NCBI GenBank assembly: GCA_023213395.1 | Contig: CM041465.1 | Coordinates: 191,897,741 to 191,961,740, forward strand | Reading direction: 5' to 3' | Length of the DNA: 64,000 bases | Source: Cycas panzhihuaensis | Taxonomy: Eukaryota > Cycadophyta | In this document: positions 1 through 12,235 of the stretch, piece after piece | Layout: every line of letters begins with the position of its first letter | How positions within the stretch are numbered: position 1 is the first letter of the stretch | Notes under the pieces: generated by a model | Told to the model about the DNA's origin: nothing | Database searches by the model: none | What the model saw: only the letters and a program-made list of their open reading frames with translations | Made by a program: the position numbers and the translations under genes

Positions 1-1751
1 ATAACTCATCATGTTTATCTTGACCTCCTATATTTTTATATCACTAATACTATTTTTTTTAATTAAGTCCTTCATTAGTTTTATCCTTATTATTAAACCT
101 CTATTAAAATCTCTTTTCCATAAAGAGCATCTATCCCTAATCCCACATTTGCTTTTTTCTCTAAATTATTATAGTGGTCTAACCAACAATGTACTAATCC
201 TAAAAAGTAATGCATTTGATAACTCATTTTAAACTCTTTCATATATTTATGTTTAGTGTCCATTATCTGACAAAAAGAATAAGAAGCACCTTATAAATTC
301 TCCAAAGAAGAATAGATGCCCGCGCACAATTATATAGAGCTCTTTCATACTATTTAATTCATGAAGGTGCTTATAATGGCATGGTATAGCAAGTATGTTT
401 TAAACATATACATGATGTGACCTTTACAAACTTTGGTGTTCTCCAAAGGTGCTCCATCACATGTATGGTAGTCATGTTAAAACCTTTCTTACAACTTCAA
501 TTTTACCTTGGAGGTTTAGTGGCATGGTGAAAGAGGACCTAAAAATTCCATTATGGAGAAACTAGCCAACACTGTTCTAGGTGTCCCATCTCGCATAACA
601 TAGCATTTATGGTACATCATTCAATTATTGGTATGTGTTGACTGATGAAGATGAAGATAAAGAAGGTATAAGTGAAATCCTTTTAATTTCTATTTTAAGA
701 ATTATGTACATTATAACGTAGTTGCCTATTTGCTCAGATAGATGTTCGTCCTCTTAGGCTTGTGACTTAAATTCATAAAAAATGGTTCATGTCATTAGCT
801 TTCAATTCTTTTTTATTGTTAAAATGATGAATAAAACAAGCCGCCTACCAATAAAAATCATTCAGTTGCAACATAGAAATCGAAGCACAAATTGATACTC
901 ACCAAGTTAAGCACCTTGTCCATTAAAAAATGAGAGTATGCTCAGTTGTCCAGCATTGAACATTTGTTGCAATCTATGAATGCCCTAGTTTTAGTTGGTT
1001 GGTGAAATCATATGCCTAAGGGGTTCACCCTACAATCGCTCATAGATCACACTCATTTGTTCGAGCCATGAAGGAAAGCAAAAGATATTCAACCCCTGTA
1101 AAGCAGCCACTTCAGATAGATTCAAACAAAAATTATGCACAAAAATGTTCACACAAAGAAGCCACTCATAATATATTAAATATGCAATAAATACATGGTT
1201 GATCTCCCAGATAAAAAATCAATCTAAAAATCATGCAGGCAAATTTAATCATGAGAAGAAAAAAATTGCAGAAGAAAATTTGCAGGTTATTTTCTAAATT
1301 AAATTATATTTGATATGTGTTTGAGCTTCATGGACTTGAGAAATTATAAACTCGATTTAAATTTTGTTACATTTGAAAAACTTAATTAAACTTGATTAAA
1401 TCATTTTTCAAATCCATGAAGCTGCCTTGATATGTCAATGAACACGTGACCAGTAGTCTAAGATTAAAGAGGTTAAATAATATTTTTTAATAATTAAGAA
1501 TTATTTCATAATATATTTTCACTTTTTTTTATCATAATTTTTTATTAGAGTATTTATTTTTTATCTAATCAATTGCATTGGATAAAGAATTCTAAGATGA
1601 TCAAAATGAGTAGTCTTAAGACATATTTCAAAAATCACATAATAGAGAAATTATTAGGTAAAATTGATCAAAATGTTCTTAATTCTATAAAAGATACATT
1701 TTATAACATTTTTCAAAAAAATTCACATATGTTGATATTTTCAAAAGTTCA
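1..1751. other. Unassigned AT-rich intergenic DNA
   Basis: I see no conserved coding segment, RNA gene or clear repeat boundary here. The short open frames (for example 11-232 and 1573-1767) are Leu/Ile/Phe/Lys-rich as expected of random AT-rich DNA and carry no domain I recognise. It may be very old transposon debris. Confidence 0.5.
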
Positions 1752-2071
1752 TGTTAGAATATATTAATATACTGATTAATGTTAATATGTGGTATATTTA
1801 TATATGGATAATGTTGGTGTATATTAGATGAGTTGACAGATGTAATCACTTGATGTAACATTAATCAAGGCACTTTAGATCTATAAATATAGATTAAAAT
1901 GTATCTATGTACAATACTAGTTTTGCAAAAATGTAAATTAATATTATTTTGGTGGGTTTTTATCCATGAGGGTTTTTCATGACAATTCTGGTCTCCTGTG
2001 TATTTGTTTCTAATCATATATACTTAATGTGAAAGATTCTATCAACCAGCTTGTATAAGTGTTTTCTAACA
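1752..2071 (+). repeat. 5' LTR of the 1752-5776 copia element
   Basis: It starts TGTTAGAATA and ends CTAACA, the usual TG...CA form. It matches 5457-5776 over its full length with scattered substitutions. A GGTGGGTTTTTAT...GAGGGTTTTTC motif near 1955-1980 recurs in other LTRs of this window and probably lies in the transcribed R/U5 part. Confidence 0.88.
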
Positions 2072-2083
2072 TGGTATCAAAAC
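2072..2083 (+). other. Primer-binding site (initiator Met-tRNA type)
   Basis: TGGTATCAAAAC directly follows the left LTR. It differs by two bases from TGGTATCAGAGC, the complement of the 3' end of initiator Met-tRNA that primes most plant copia elements. Confidence 0.8.
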
Positions 2084-4400
2084 TACATAATGTGCATAGG
2101 TAGAGAATCATTATTTAGATTATCCAATCATTGGTGCTAGGTCATGTTGGCTTGCCCTAAGTGAATTGACATGTCCAACAAGTCTGTAAAACTGCCACGA
2201 AGATGCAGATAATTGTTGGAGGATTCCAAAAGCCTTCTCACTTGTATTTATAGGAATTCTAAGCCCTACGGAGGTGTGCAAACAAATTGAAGATGATTTG
2301 TAGCCCTGCTTACTTTGTTGTCAGTAGTCAAAGCCCTATTTGAATCTGTTGAAAGTATTAGATCCTTGTGTGATGGTGCCATTAAGTTTGCAAAGCTTCA
2401 GAGGTGATATTGATCAGTTTCATAGGTGTTTAAGGTCGCCTGTGTGTGGAGAGAAGTCGTGCACCTAGTTACAGACCATTACTAACCCCTTATTGATGTA
2501 AAACAAGTAGTGGGAGAGTATTTCATGGCTATTGTAAAGCCATGAAATGATACTATGGAAATAAAGGTATGCTCAAAATACATATATTTTTAAATATATT
2601 TGACTGCCCTCTATTATTATATTTTGGTCTGTGTATGGCTAAAAATATTAAATCGCTTATGTATATATTTCCACCGTTCGCATGCTAGTCTATGTGTGAT
2701 TATGAAGTCGTCATCGTTGATATTATGCAGTTGCCCTTATACTATTTATGTTACATATTTGTTCATTTATGATAATCATAAACATGCCATTTATATACTT
2801 CCACCAGTTGTTTTAGCATCTTTGCATGATATATTATTCAAACATCTATATGTGAATTTTAGTTGCTGCCTATTTATATTAATTTAATCGCATATTCGAC
2901 TGTATATATCTATTGTAGCCTGTGTGATGATTTACTCACGTCGCTCATACACAGATTATGCAAATTTGCATTCGTCATTCATATTAACTATTCGATGAAT
3001 ATTTGTAGGTTACCTCCCACTTTATTTCATATATTAATTTTTGGGCATTAACATAATGTCACCATTTGAAAGTCACCCAAGTTGATCTTTATAAAGTTGC
3101 TCTTTATAAAAGTCACTTTTGATATATCATAATGATAAATAAAGTTCACCACTTTCGGTTTATAAAGTCAACTTTGATAATGATAGATTTACGACTTTAT
3201 ATTTTGATATTGGTGCACCATCTTATAAAGTTGCTTCATATTTATCAATGTCCCCCATATAATATATTAATGTTTGATATATTGGTTAAGGTCACCTTTG
3301 ATATATTTGAAGTTGCTTTGATATATTAGTACCCTTTTATTTATATACATTGTCATCAATTGATGCCTCTTTTCGTAGCCTTATTTTAGCATTTTGATAA
3401 ATGTATATACTTCTTTAAAGTGGCATTGTCTAAGACTTTGTGTGACATATATGAGACATGCATGTTAATATATGAGGCTATGGTATGTTGGTGATTATAT
3501 GGTGATTGATTGTTCTCTTACATGCGATTGCATGAGAGAGATGGTGAGGAGATTTGATGCTTTCTAGTGTGTGTTTTACATGGGGGAGTTTATGGGTGAA
3601 GATGGCAACATGAAGCGAATATGTACTTGTTGCATGTGACTTATATGGCAAGTTATTTGGGTGAGTTTGAGGGCGAGATGGGTAAGATTGTTGGGCATAA
3701 GAGCTATCAATGTTTGTGTGTATCATTGATTGATAGTTGGGCAATAGAAAGGCAAGCGATGGGTGAGTAAGGATGAGAATATTGAGATACCTTAGATACA
3801 AAATGAAGCAAACTCTGTTACTATTTTTAGTGTGGCATAGATCACTATACAAGTTCATATATATATGGTTTATTTAGTAGAATGGTGTGTTTTATTCATG
3901 TATATTTTAATTTTATTATATCAGATATGTATGAGGTGACAAAGAGGTTTAGAATTTATTATTTGTATGAGTGGTTATCAGTGATGGTGGATCATTATAC
4001 TTTGCTAGTTGAACTGATGTTTAGCATGAGGGTTTAGGGCCTATTTGATGTTCATTCAACATGTATGCATATCTGAACAAGTTTGATATGGAACCGAGAT
4101 AATGTGTTAGATGAATTTGAAGTGTGAATGGAAAGGTCTATGATGTGAAGCCTTAAAATTAGTTTTACCTTTATCATGGTATGAAATAGGAATTATTTTT
4201 CTTTGTACCCCTCTTAGATTGAGTTACAGGTATTGTGATGCAGATGAGGAGGCTTTAGTATATGTTATTATTTGTCTCCTATAGATTTATGGCAAAATTT
4301 ATAGCAGATGGGTATGAGGCCTCTTTTAAAGTTGTTTGTGGCATATATTCCCCTCATGTTGCCTATTTCAACTAGTCAGAAGCCTTTCATTTATTTCTTG
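2084..4400 (+). other. Non-coding interior of the 1752-5776 element
   Basis: No gag or protease is legible. From about 3060 to 3330 short related strings recur (TTATAAAGT, AAAGTTGCT, GTCACYTTTGATATA, GATATATTA), giving a degenerate internal repeat. Open frames such as 2600-2887 and 3478-3858 (minus) show no known motif. The block may include foreign sequence inserted into the element. Confidence 0.5.
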
Positions 4401-5447
4401 AGGTTCATTGGATTGCATACATCTTAGATAAAGATCGTAGTAGCATGATTGCAAGAGTTTAAATCCTATGGGATTTGAACAAAACTTACAAACAATGTGA
4501 TCTGCAAGAGGAATGTATCATGATTAGTCTAGATGTTAAGTTGGAAATTTGTTGACATATCATGCTGACTATCATCTTATTATAAGTTATATCCTTCATT
4601 TCATCTTTGTTTTGGGTCGTTGTTTAATTGATGTAGAGGTTTATTTGCCTAACATTATGTATGAGATAGAAGCAAAACCTAGTAGAAGATTTATGATGAG
4701 GAGCCATTGTAAGAAGAGACATGGATTTCAACCTCATGTTCCATTGATGGTTGAAGACCTACAAGATAATTGAAGAATAAGAATTAGTATGCTAGTCAAA
4801 GCTTATGATAGATACCAACATTCCAGCAAGTGAAGATTTGCAATAGAGAGTTGTATTGTAGGAGTGTTACATAGGATTTGGGTTCTTTATCTCCAAGGAA
4901 AGAGCTTGGTTGGTTTGCAAGTTGGAAGACTTGTTGCATAGGATATTTCTAGCAGGAAGAAGGATTCAGGTATGAGGAGATATTATACAATAGTCTCTAT
5001 GTTTATTGGTCTGTTTGATCATTACTTTAACAACATCAGATAGTTGGGTGTCATATCAAATGAATGAGATATCAATGTTCCTTAATAGAGACTTGAAGAG
5101 GAGATTCACATGGCTCAAGTCGCTCAACAAGTTGGTTTAGTCAAAGAAATATAGCTAAGTTTTATGGACAAAGTGTTAGGTGCAGAAAGAGCTACATAGT
5201 TATAGGGACTATTGGAGTCACATCCAAGGAATCATGTACATACGAGGCATAACATCATTACATCTGAGAGTAAATCAGATCATGGAAGATACATGTTGGA
5301 GTTTATTCAAGTGGAGATTGACTTGTGGATGCATTCACCAAGCTCAAACTGAAGATTGCTACATCGACATTCGTGCATATTGGATAAGATTATCCTCGAG
5401 AGGGGGTCTATTACCAAGAATAAACCTTGATACTCCATATTCACATT
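4400..5447 (+). pseudogene. Copia pol remnant (integrase tail, RT fragment, RNase H)
   Basis: Near 4465-4560 the reading resembles the integrase C-terminus (DLNKTYKQC, then MISLDVKL, comparable to the usual SRDV-F segment). Near 5030-5125 it resembles the copia RT stretch meaning 'H-Q-M-D-V-K-x-A-F-L-N-G-D-L-x-E-E-I-Y-M' (GVISNE, then DINVP and RLEEEIHMAQ). From 5180 to 5440 it resembles the RNase H C-terminus with its ADIFTKP region decayed. The pieces lie closer together than in a full element, so internal deletions have occurred. No catalytic YVDD box is visible and there are several stops and frame changes. Confidence 0.65.
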
Positions 5448-5456
5448 AAGAGGGGG
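5448..5456 (+). other. Polypurine tract
   Basis: AAGAGGGGG lies immediately before the TGTTGG start of the right LTR, the position of the plus-strand DNA primer in LTR retrotransposons. Confidence 0.85.
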
Positions 5457-5776
5457 TGTTGGAATATATTAATATACTGACTAATGTTAATAAGTGGTAT
5501 ATTTATGTATGGATAATGTTGGTATATATTGGATGCGCTGATGAATGTAATCACTTGATGTAACATTAATCAATGCACTTTAGATCTATAAATATAGATC
5601 AAAGTCCATCTATGTACAATGCTAGTTTTGCAAAAAAATGAATTAATATTATTTTGGTGGGTTTTCACCCATAAGGGTTTCCCACAATAATTTTAGTATC
5701 CTGTGTATTTGTTTCTACTCAGATATGCTTGATGTGAAAGATTATATCAACCTATTTGCATAGGTATTTCTTAATA
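5457..5776 (+). repeat. 3' LTR of the 1752-5776 copia element
   Basis: It starts TGTTGGAATA and aligns along its length with 1752-2071. The terminal CA appears decayed to TA (CTTAATA). The right edge is uncertain by a few bases. Confidence 0.85.
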
Positions 5777-7031
5777 ACTCACAATATGATAATGATATCA
5801 TTGTTGATTGATGAAGGGAAAAAATGAAGTTTCATTTTAAAATGAAGAATTTAAGGCTTATTTATGATATTTCAAGGTTCATAATAGATGAAAATTTTAT
5901 GAAGTAGGATATATTTGTTGAGATAATGATGTTAGAATTTTATACATATGTTAGATATAAAAAGCTTCCTTGGAATTAAATCATTTGATTTAGTGGAATT
6001 GTGATCACTAATTAAATGGCAAATTACATGATCTATTTAGATATTTATTCTTGAATTAATAAATGATGACATTTATTTTGATGATGATGACACCACATGA
6101 TTTTTTATAAATGGCCTAAATTAATTGTTTATTAGAGAGATAAGTTGTTGATTAAGAATTCCACATATCTTATGAGATAAAAAAGTTTTGTTTGTTTATT
6201 TACTTGACACATCAAATTTAGTTGTTGAGATTATCTAGTTGATATCAAAAGTATTTGTTAGTGAAAAATCTAACCAAGTATGCCAAGATGCATGGAAACA
6301 CATTATTTATGTTATCTTAGTACAACTAACTTATCTTGGTCAGGTAGTTCAACTTGTTCTTAGAGTTAGTATGTTTTGATTATTGATCTTATGAGTTTTA
6401 TTAATGGTTACTAAAAGAAATCTAGAAGGGTACAGAAGTATTGATGAAAGTAGTACATAAGATATTTGCTTATATGTAAGAGGCAAGATTAATAAACTTA
6501 CTCTTATGCAATACACAAATTATATTATTAATCTCGTATGAAAGAGGTAAGATATTTTATGTTACTTTTATCTATTAATGAACCATACGCAAAAAGTACA
6601 TTTTAGAGAATAATTGGTTACTTCTGCATTTTGGTAGATGGTTGTTATTCTATATAGACACCAGTAATTATTTTCTAATTTTTTAGATTATTCAAATAAG
6701 AAATTGATAACTGATATTGATAATAACTTTATAGATAAAAATATGAAAATGTTTAGAAAAACACTTCATATATTAATGTCGATAATTAATGGTCATTATA
6801 CAGATGATATTCATAGGTTGTTTATTCATAGTTAGTCATTAATGATCATAGATGACAACATATAGATTGATACAGGTTAATGATTATAGGTTGTACAAGT
6901 TAATACTTGTAGGAGATAAGCTTGATAGATAACATGATGATACAAATTATAGGTGATGATACTTATACAAATTAATATAAATTTGATACAAGTTATAAGA
7001 TTTAACAAATATAAAAACATGAAGATATTTA
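5777..7031. other. Unassigned AT-rich DNA
   Basis: No coding motif, repeat partner or RNA gene was found. It is the left flank into which the 7037-19617 element inserted; the sequence resumes at 19623. Confidence 0.5.
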
Positions 7032-7036
7032 AAGAC
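7032..7036. repeat. Target-site duplication AAGAC, left copy
   Basis: AAGAC abuts the left LTR of the 7037-19617 element and recurs at 19618-19622 directly after its right LTR. The match continues for several more bases because the LTR end resembles the target. Confidence 0.8.
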
Positions 7037-7538
7037 TAAAGAGAAACTATAACTGTAGAAGCAATGTGATAATAAAACTTTAAACCATGCAAAGAACAAA
7101 TAGCATAAACAAGCCAAGCACTTAATAAAGAACACTAGGAGATTCAAGTCTAAGCATAGACCTTTTATTAATCTGAGTAACAACTAAAGAATTACAAAGA
7201 TGAATAAACCCCAACTCTTCTCTTCGACTGACCAAATACTCATTCACAACCATGTTACATGTGCCATTACATAAGAATATATAGACATAACATTAGAAGA
7301 TATCACCTTGTAGTTTTACAATACAATGGGTATAAACCACAAGCCAACAAAGACCTCCATAAGACACCCAAAATTTTTTCTTGTGGGCTCCTGCCCTCAA
7401 ACCCCTACCTAAGGGGCTGCTAGACCCCTAGACCCCCTCAGTCGAGGGCCCTAGAATAAGGTCCTAGACCCTACAAAAAGGCTCAAGTATAACGTTTATA
7501 CCCATGTAACACTTGCAAAGTGTTAAACATATCTAACA
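7037..7538 (-). repeat. 3' LTR of the outer copia element
   Basis: On the minus strand it starts TGTTAGATATG and ends CTCTTTA, with the terminal CA decayed to TA. It matches 19119-19617, including the GC-rich block near 7380-7480. Confidence 0.92.
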
Positions 7539-7549
7539 ATCTCCCACTT
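7539..7549 (-). other. Polypurine tract of the outer copia
   Basis: On the minus strand AAGTGGGAGAT directly precedes the LTR start TGTTAG, a very common plant copia arrangement. Confidence 0.88.
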
Positions 7550-7990
7550 GTTGAACACTTTATAAGAAACTTGCATACACAACTACTTAATACCAAAATC
7601 ACAAATACCCATTGCATTTCTATATCATCTAAATTTTTCTGTGCGAATAATCTTGATCAATGAGTCTATAGCATTCTCTTGTGTAGCAATCTTCTACAAA
7701 TCTGTCCTATAATCTTAAACCATTTCTCTCACAAAATAGAACTGCACATCAATATTCTTTGACTGAGCATGAAAAATGGAGTTCTTTGCTAGGTAGATTG
7801 CACTTTGACTATCATAATCTATCCTCACAACATCCTACTTAAAGCCAATATATATGCATAATCTCTGTAACCAAATCGCTTTCTCGCATGCATGAGTAGC
7901 TGCCATATACTCTAGTTTTGTGCTAAAAAGGGCCACAACTTGATGTCTTTTAGTCATCTAGCTGACTATGCCATCACAAAGGGTAAAAAC
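7550..7990 (-). pseudogene. RNase H C-terminal half of the outer copia
   Basis: The minus strand from 7985 reads CDGIVS*MTKRHQVVALFS, then KLEYMAATHACEKAIWLQ and DSQSAIYLAKN, the typical copia RNase H 'SW-SKRQ ... STEAEYMA ... D-S-A--L--N' pattern. It joins exactly to the SISKYIF reading that ends at 15487. Stops replace Trp and other residues. The usual ADIFTKPL tail is only faintly legible before the polypurine tract. Confidence 0.85.
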
Positions 7991-8287
7991 TGAAAAGAGT
8001 GGATATATCCTTCATCTCCATGCACTAAATACAAAAGCAAACATGGGAGCAAGATAAACATGAGAGAAATAAAGTAGCTCTCATAAAATAGGGAGGTAAG
8101 AATGAGCCTCCTCCATTGAGCTTTTACTTTTATATTGAGAGAGGGAGAATTAGAGTTAGGTGAAATGAAATTATACATAATGCACATGAAAGTGCATTTC
8201 ACTTAAGTGATCTAATTTAAAATTCACTTAAAACCCTTTTTAAAAATAATCAACTAATGTAATGCCTTGTGACATTAACCCTTTTCA
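7991..8287 (-). repeat. 3' LTR of the inner copia
   Basis: This 297-bp repeat is matched by 15184-15481 at roughly nine bases in ten by eye. It shares the phrases CCTTCATCTCCATGCACTAA and TAGGGAGGTAAGAA. On the minus strand it runs TGAAAAGGG... to ...CTTTTCA. Confidence 0.93.
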
Positions 8288-8300
8288 ATCTTCCCCTTAA
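8288..8300 (-). other. Polypurine tract of the inner copia
   Basis: On the minus strand TTAAGGGGAAGAT immediately precedes the LTR start TGAAAAG. Confidence 0.85.
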
Positions 8301-8700
8301 TGGTAGAAGGTCATTTCATCATATTTTATTTTATCCTATGAGGTCTTTATTTGAGCCTCTTACAATGCAAACTACTATGACACTTTTGTGGGAAACCCTC
8401 ATGGGGAAGAAAACCCATAAATTTTCTAATCCACTAACCTAGCTTAGGCGGCTCTTTAAATGAAGCCAGATAGCTAATCAGTACAATGAATTTTGTAACT
8501 GAAATCTATTGAGTCTCCATATACCATTTGGCCATCCTCCATTCCCTTTCAGGTTTTCACAGGTTCTGATTTTCCAAAATGATACAACCCTTATCCTTTC
8601 ATGCCCATAAGGGGTTTTCACGAATGGGATAGAACAGAGACTTACTCTTGTCCTTCTATGCCCACAAGGGATTTTCACGAATGAGACAGAGTATAATGGT
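8301..8700 (-). other. 3' non-coding segment of the inner copia
   Basis: It lies between the end of RNase H and the polypurine tract. It contains an imperfect tandem pair of about 55 bp (8582-8639 and 8640-8693) built on TTTCACGAATG and a TATGCCCA-AAGG string. It also has, at about 8385-8425 on the minus strand, a GGGTTTTC...CATGAGGGTTTCCCAC phrase like that found in the LTRs of other copia elements here. No protein is recognised. Confidence 0.6.
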
Positions 8701-10684
8701 CATATTGTCATCTCCTTCAATCAGTTGGAGATGGAGGCCCTAAGGCCGAGTTGCTTTCAGAACTGTTTAAACTTCACCATCTTCAATGGTTTGGTGAAGA
8801 TATTGGCAACTTGATTTATTGTGGGGTAGTACTCCAGTTGAATTATGCCATCATGAACTAGCTCTCTAATCATGTGGACTTCCATTCTTATATGTTTAGT
8901 ATGATCATGAAATACAAGATTTTTATACATCTAGATTATAGATAATTATCTACATGTAAGCTAGTAGAACTTGTTTGGGTGGCATTTAATGTATTCAATA
9001 ATTTTCTAAGCCATATCACCTCCTTGCTTGTCTCAGAAGTAGTAATATACTCAACTTCGATAATTGAGTCTACAACTATCTTTTGTCATATGGATCTCCA
9101 TGATATTGGTGCTATTCCAAGAAATGTTATAGACCTAGACATAGATCTTCATGTGTCTTTATCTCTGGCAAAGTCAGAGTTTGTGTATGCATAAAGTTTA
9201 AATTCTGCATTGGGTTCATATAACAAACCATATTTGTTGGTCGTCTTTAGGTATCTCAACACTCGTATTACAACTTGCCAATGATTCTGCTTAGGATTTG
9301 TCATGAATCTTGCAAGAATGCTGATAGAGTATGCAATATCTGGCCTTGTGTTGATAGTATAGATGAGACTATGTACAAGTTACTTGTAGAGTGTTGCATC
9401 TACCTCCCTAATGTCAGTATCAGCTAAGAGTTTAATATGAGGCTCCATAGGTGTATCCACTGGTCGAACACCTTCCAACTGAAACTTTGTCAAAAGATTA
9501 TTGATATATTTTTCTTGGGAGAGAAAAATTTTTCCATTCTTTTAAGTTACTTCAATTCCCAAGTAATATTTTATCAACTGGAGGTTAGACAATTTAAAAG
9601 TTTTAACAAGGTCCTTCTTCAGTTAGTTGATTACCTGTTCATTATTCCTCATTATTAGCATGTCATCCACAAAGATTAAGAGGTAAGTGACTTTATGATT
9701 TTGGTGCTTAATAAATAATATTACATCAATATCTTAATAGTCACAAACCTCATATCCAAGTTGCCTCATTCTTTCAGACGACTTGGTAAACTAAGCACGA
9801 GGGGCTTACTTTAGGCCGTACAAGGACTTTTTGAGCTTGCAAACCTTACGCTCCTGACTAACAATCTCGTACCCTTTTGGCTGAGCCATGTAAATTTCTT
9901 GTTTAAGGTCCCCATTGAGAAATGTGGTCTTAACATCAAGTTAGTGGATTTTCTAACCCTGTTGAGCAGCCAAGGTTATAAGAGTTCTGATTGTAGGCCA
10001 CTTGGTTATAGGAGCAAAGATTTCAGTGTAGTCAATGCCTTCCATTTACGTGAATCCTTTTACTACCAACCTCGACTTGTATTTTTCTAAGGTGCCATCT
10101 AATCTGTACTTGTTTTTAAACACCCATTTATTTTGAACTACCTTTCTTCCAAGTGGTAGATCAACAAGCTCATATGTCCTATTCTTGATAAGAGATTGGT
10201 ACTCTTTGTTCATGGCATTTCTCTAAGCTGCATGCTTTATAGCTTCTTGGTATGTTAGAGGCTCTTCATTAAGAGCAAGGTGCAGTTATGATGTTTTAAG
10301 CTCAACAAAAAGTGATTCATACATCCTTGCTTTATGGGAACTTCTAATACTAGTTTTGCCTACCTCATCTGGTCGTATGTCCTTGGGTAGGTGGTAGGCA
10401 TCATGAAAACCTCGAGTTGGGAATGAGGATTTTATTTCCACAACCTCATGGTCTTCATTTTGTTCTTGAAAATGATCATGTAAAATGTTTGGCATGGAGG
10501 AAGTTGACGATGCTGGAGAAAATGGGCCAGCCACAGATGTTGGAGAAGATGATCCTTCTACTATGGCTTTGCCTTTGTCAACTTGGTTGTTCACAAATGA
10601 TGGTGTTGGATGTATACACATTAGTTGGGAGTCACAGATTGTATCATCTGAGGCTCTATTGTCAGATTCCAAGATTTTGAGCAA
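8701..10684 (-). pseudogene. Inner copia reverse transcriptase and RNase H
   Basis: The minus strand from 10684 begins with the Ser/Pro-rich linker that joins integrase to RT (10286-10684, open). RT follows from about 10200. Recognised pieces are [19 protein letters not shown], then KSLYGLKQAPRAW, then the catalytic box as FVDDMLI at about 9660-9690 with both Asp kept. PTNPKQ-like and RPDIAYS segments follow, then RNase H (WLRKLLNTLNATQ, then QVANIFTKPLK near 8790). RT converts element RNA to DNA and RNase H removes the RNA strand. The 10286-10684 frame is continuous with the integrase frame at 10685 except for one TAG. Several stops and at least two frame changes follow. Confidence 0.88.
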
Positions 10685-11850
10685 CTATTGAGCATCTCCC
10701 TCCCTAAATTTTAGAATTTGGACATCAAATTTAGTAATATCATTAAATCGATATGAAAGCGTCTTGGAGTCAAGTCTGAGTAATTGATCTTCAATCTCTA
10801 CAAAGATAACATCTCTAGTGATGATGATTTTACGTTGTGAAGATATGAAAACCTTGTATCCCTTTTTGTCCATAGGGTATCCAACAAAGACGCCTTTGAT
10901 GGCTCTATCTTGGAGCTTATTTCTATGTTCCTCCAGAATATGAGCATAATAAGCAGAGCCAAAAATTCTAAAATGGAAGATAGAGGGGGTTTGTCCATAC
11001 CACATTTCATGTAGAGAGGGGCCAAACTTGGAGGGACTAATAGTGTTGATGCAATACACAGTAGTCCAGATAGCCTCAGCCCAAAGATAGATAGGGACAT
11101 TCTTATATACCAACATAGCATGAGCCATGTTCATGATGTTCCTGTTCATGCACTCGGCAACTCTATTTTGTTGGGGTGTACCTGCAATAGTGGTTTGATC
11201 TTTGATTCTATGTTGACATAGGTATAATTCAAACTCATTGGATGTGTACTCGTGGCCTTGAAAGCTTGAACCATAGAAAAACCTTCATCTTTCTTTGCAA
11301 GAAAAGCAACCCATACTTTCTTGGTAAAATCATCAATGAAAGTAATATAGTACCACTGACTACGAGGAAAGGGTTGTCTTTGAGATTTGACAATAATACA
11401 TGATTCGCATTTAAAGGGCTTAAAGGAGAGCCTAGGCAAACCAGGAAGAATGACTTGTAGTTTTCTTAAATGATCAATTTTGATATGGCCCATACAAGTG
11501 TGCCATAGGGCCACTTGGGATAACTTTTGAGGAGTCAGGGTTGTGGTAAAAGCAGAGTCATCATCAACATAGTTGGCTTCAGAGGATGGTGAGCTAGTTA
11601 GGTGAAAAAGTTTGCCATCAAGAATTCTGGTCATAACCACAGCATTTGAAGAGGGTGAATGACACAAAGTTTGATTATTTACAGTTACACTCAGATCAAA
11701 TCCACGAGAGACAAGGGTGGACAGGGAGAGCAGATTATGCTTCAGAGTAGAAATATATAAAACATCAACAAGTGTAAAACCTGGAAGGCCTGGGAGTTTC
11801 AAGCAAACAGTTCTAAGTCTTTCGACTAGCTGAGATGATTCGTCAGCCAT
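10685..11850 (-). pseudogene. Inner copia GAG-pre-integrase and integrase
   Basis: Frame 11146-11850 carries the end of protease, then the GAG-pre-integrase zinc motif (WHTCMGHIKIDHL, then CESCIIVKSQRQPF), then YYITFIDDFTKKVWVAFL, the first catalytic Asp region of the DDE integrase. Frame 10685-11149 carries the C-terminal half (NRNIMNMAHAMLV, YLWAEAI, GVFVGYPMDKKGYKV, IITRDVIF). The two frames overlap out of register, so a frameshift separates them. The stretch that should hold the second Asp (LRTDNGGE in relatives) is missing, and the segment before YYITFIDD is also shortened. The Glu region survives as VAECMN near 11150. Confidence 0.88.
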
Positions 11851-12235
11851 GTATACAACACCACAAACTTCAGAGTCAAAATCCTAAAAGAATTGGTGAT
11901 GACAAGTCATATGTTGTGTTGCTCCAGTATCCATGATCCACGATGAAGTATTTGAGGTGGCACTATTTGTAACTCTAAGTGGTGAAGGCAAAAGTGAATA
12001 AGCATAGCCAGAATGAGCCTCAATATACTTAGTGGATCTATCAATAACATTTGATGAAGTGGTCCCAATTCTTTGAAGGTATGCATGAACAAATTATGTT
12101 CCACCAAAAGCATCTTCAAAAGAAGTATTATCAACATTATATGCATCATGGTGCTGTTGATAACTTGGTAGTTTGTTGGTGGCAATTCTATAATTTTTGG
12201 CATAATGTCATTTTCTATTACAACTTTGGCACATA
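11851..12235 (-). pseudogene. Inner copia protease region
   Basis: The minus strand reads WIMDTGATQHMT near 11920-11940, the retropepsin active site with the catalytic Asp-Thr-Gly intact. The gag zinc knuckle lies upstream at about 12200-12235 (CQSCNRK*HYAKNYR), where the last Cys has become Tyr and one residue is a stop. Protease would cut the Gag-Pol polyprotein. The region is broken by stops. Confidence 0.82.

Larger units (their letters stand above)
1752..5776 (+). mobile_element. Degenerate Ty1/copia LTR retrotransposon
   Basis: Two direct repeats of about 320 bp (1752-2071 and 5457-5776) flank an interior of about 3.4 kb. A primer-binding site follows the left repeat (TGGTATCAAAAC at 2072) and a polypurine tract (AAGAGGGGG) precedes the right one, giving plus orientation. 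Scraps of pol lie in copia order near the 3' end: the tail of integrase, part of reverse transcriptase, then RNase H. An intact copia element has about 4.5 kb of coding sequence, so most of gag-pol is gone. Candidate flanking 5-mers (GTTCA and ACTCA) agree at only three positions, so no target-site duplication is claimed. Confidence 0.85.

Noticed and set aside
3478-3858. 126-codon minus-strand frame
   Set aside because: It is His/Ser/Thr-rich without any motif and lies in non-coding interior of a decayed element. It is likely a chance frame in stop-poor complementary sequence.
10417-10691. Plus-strand frames opposite the 7991-15481 copia linker
   Set aside because: They are antisense to the minus-strand pol frame at 10286-10684, which has recognisable copia neighbours on both sides.
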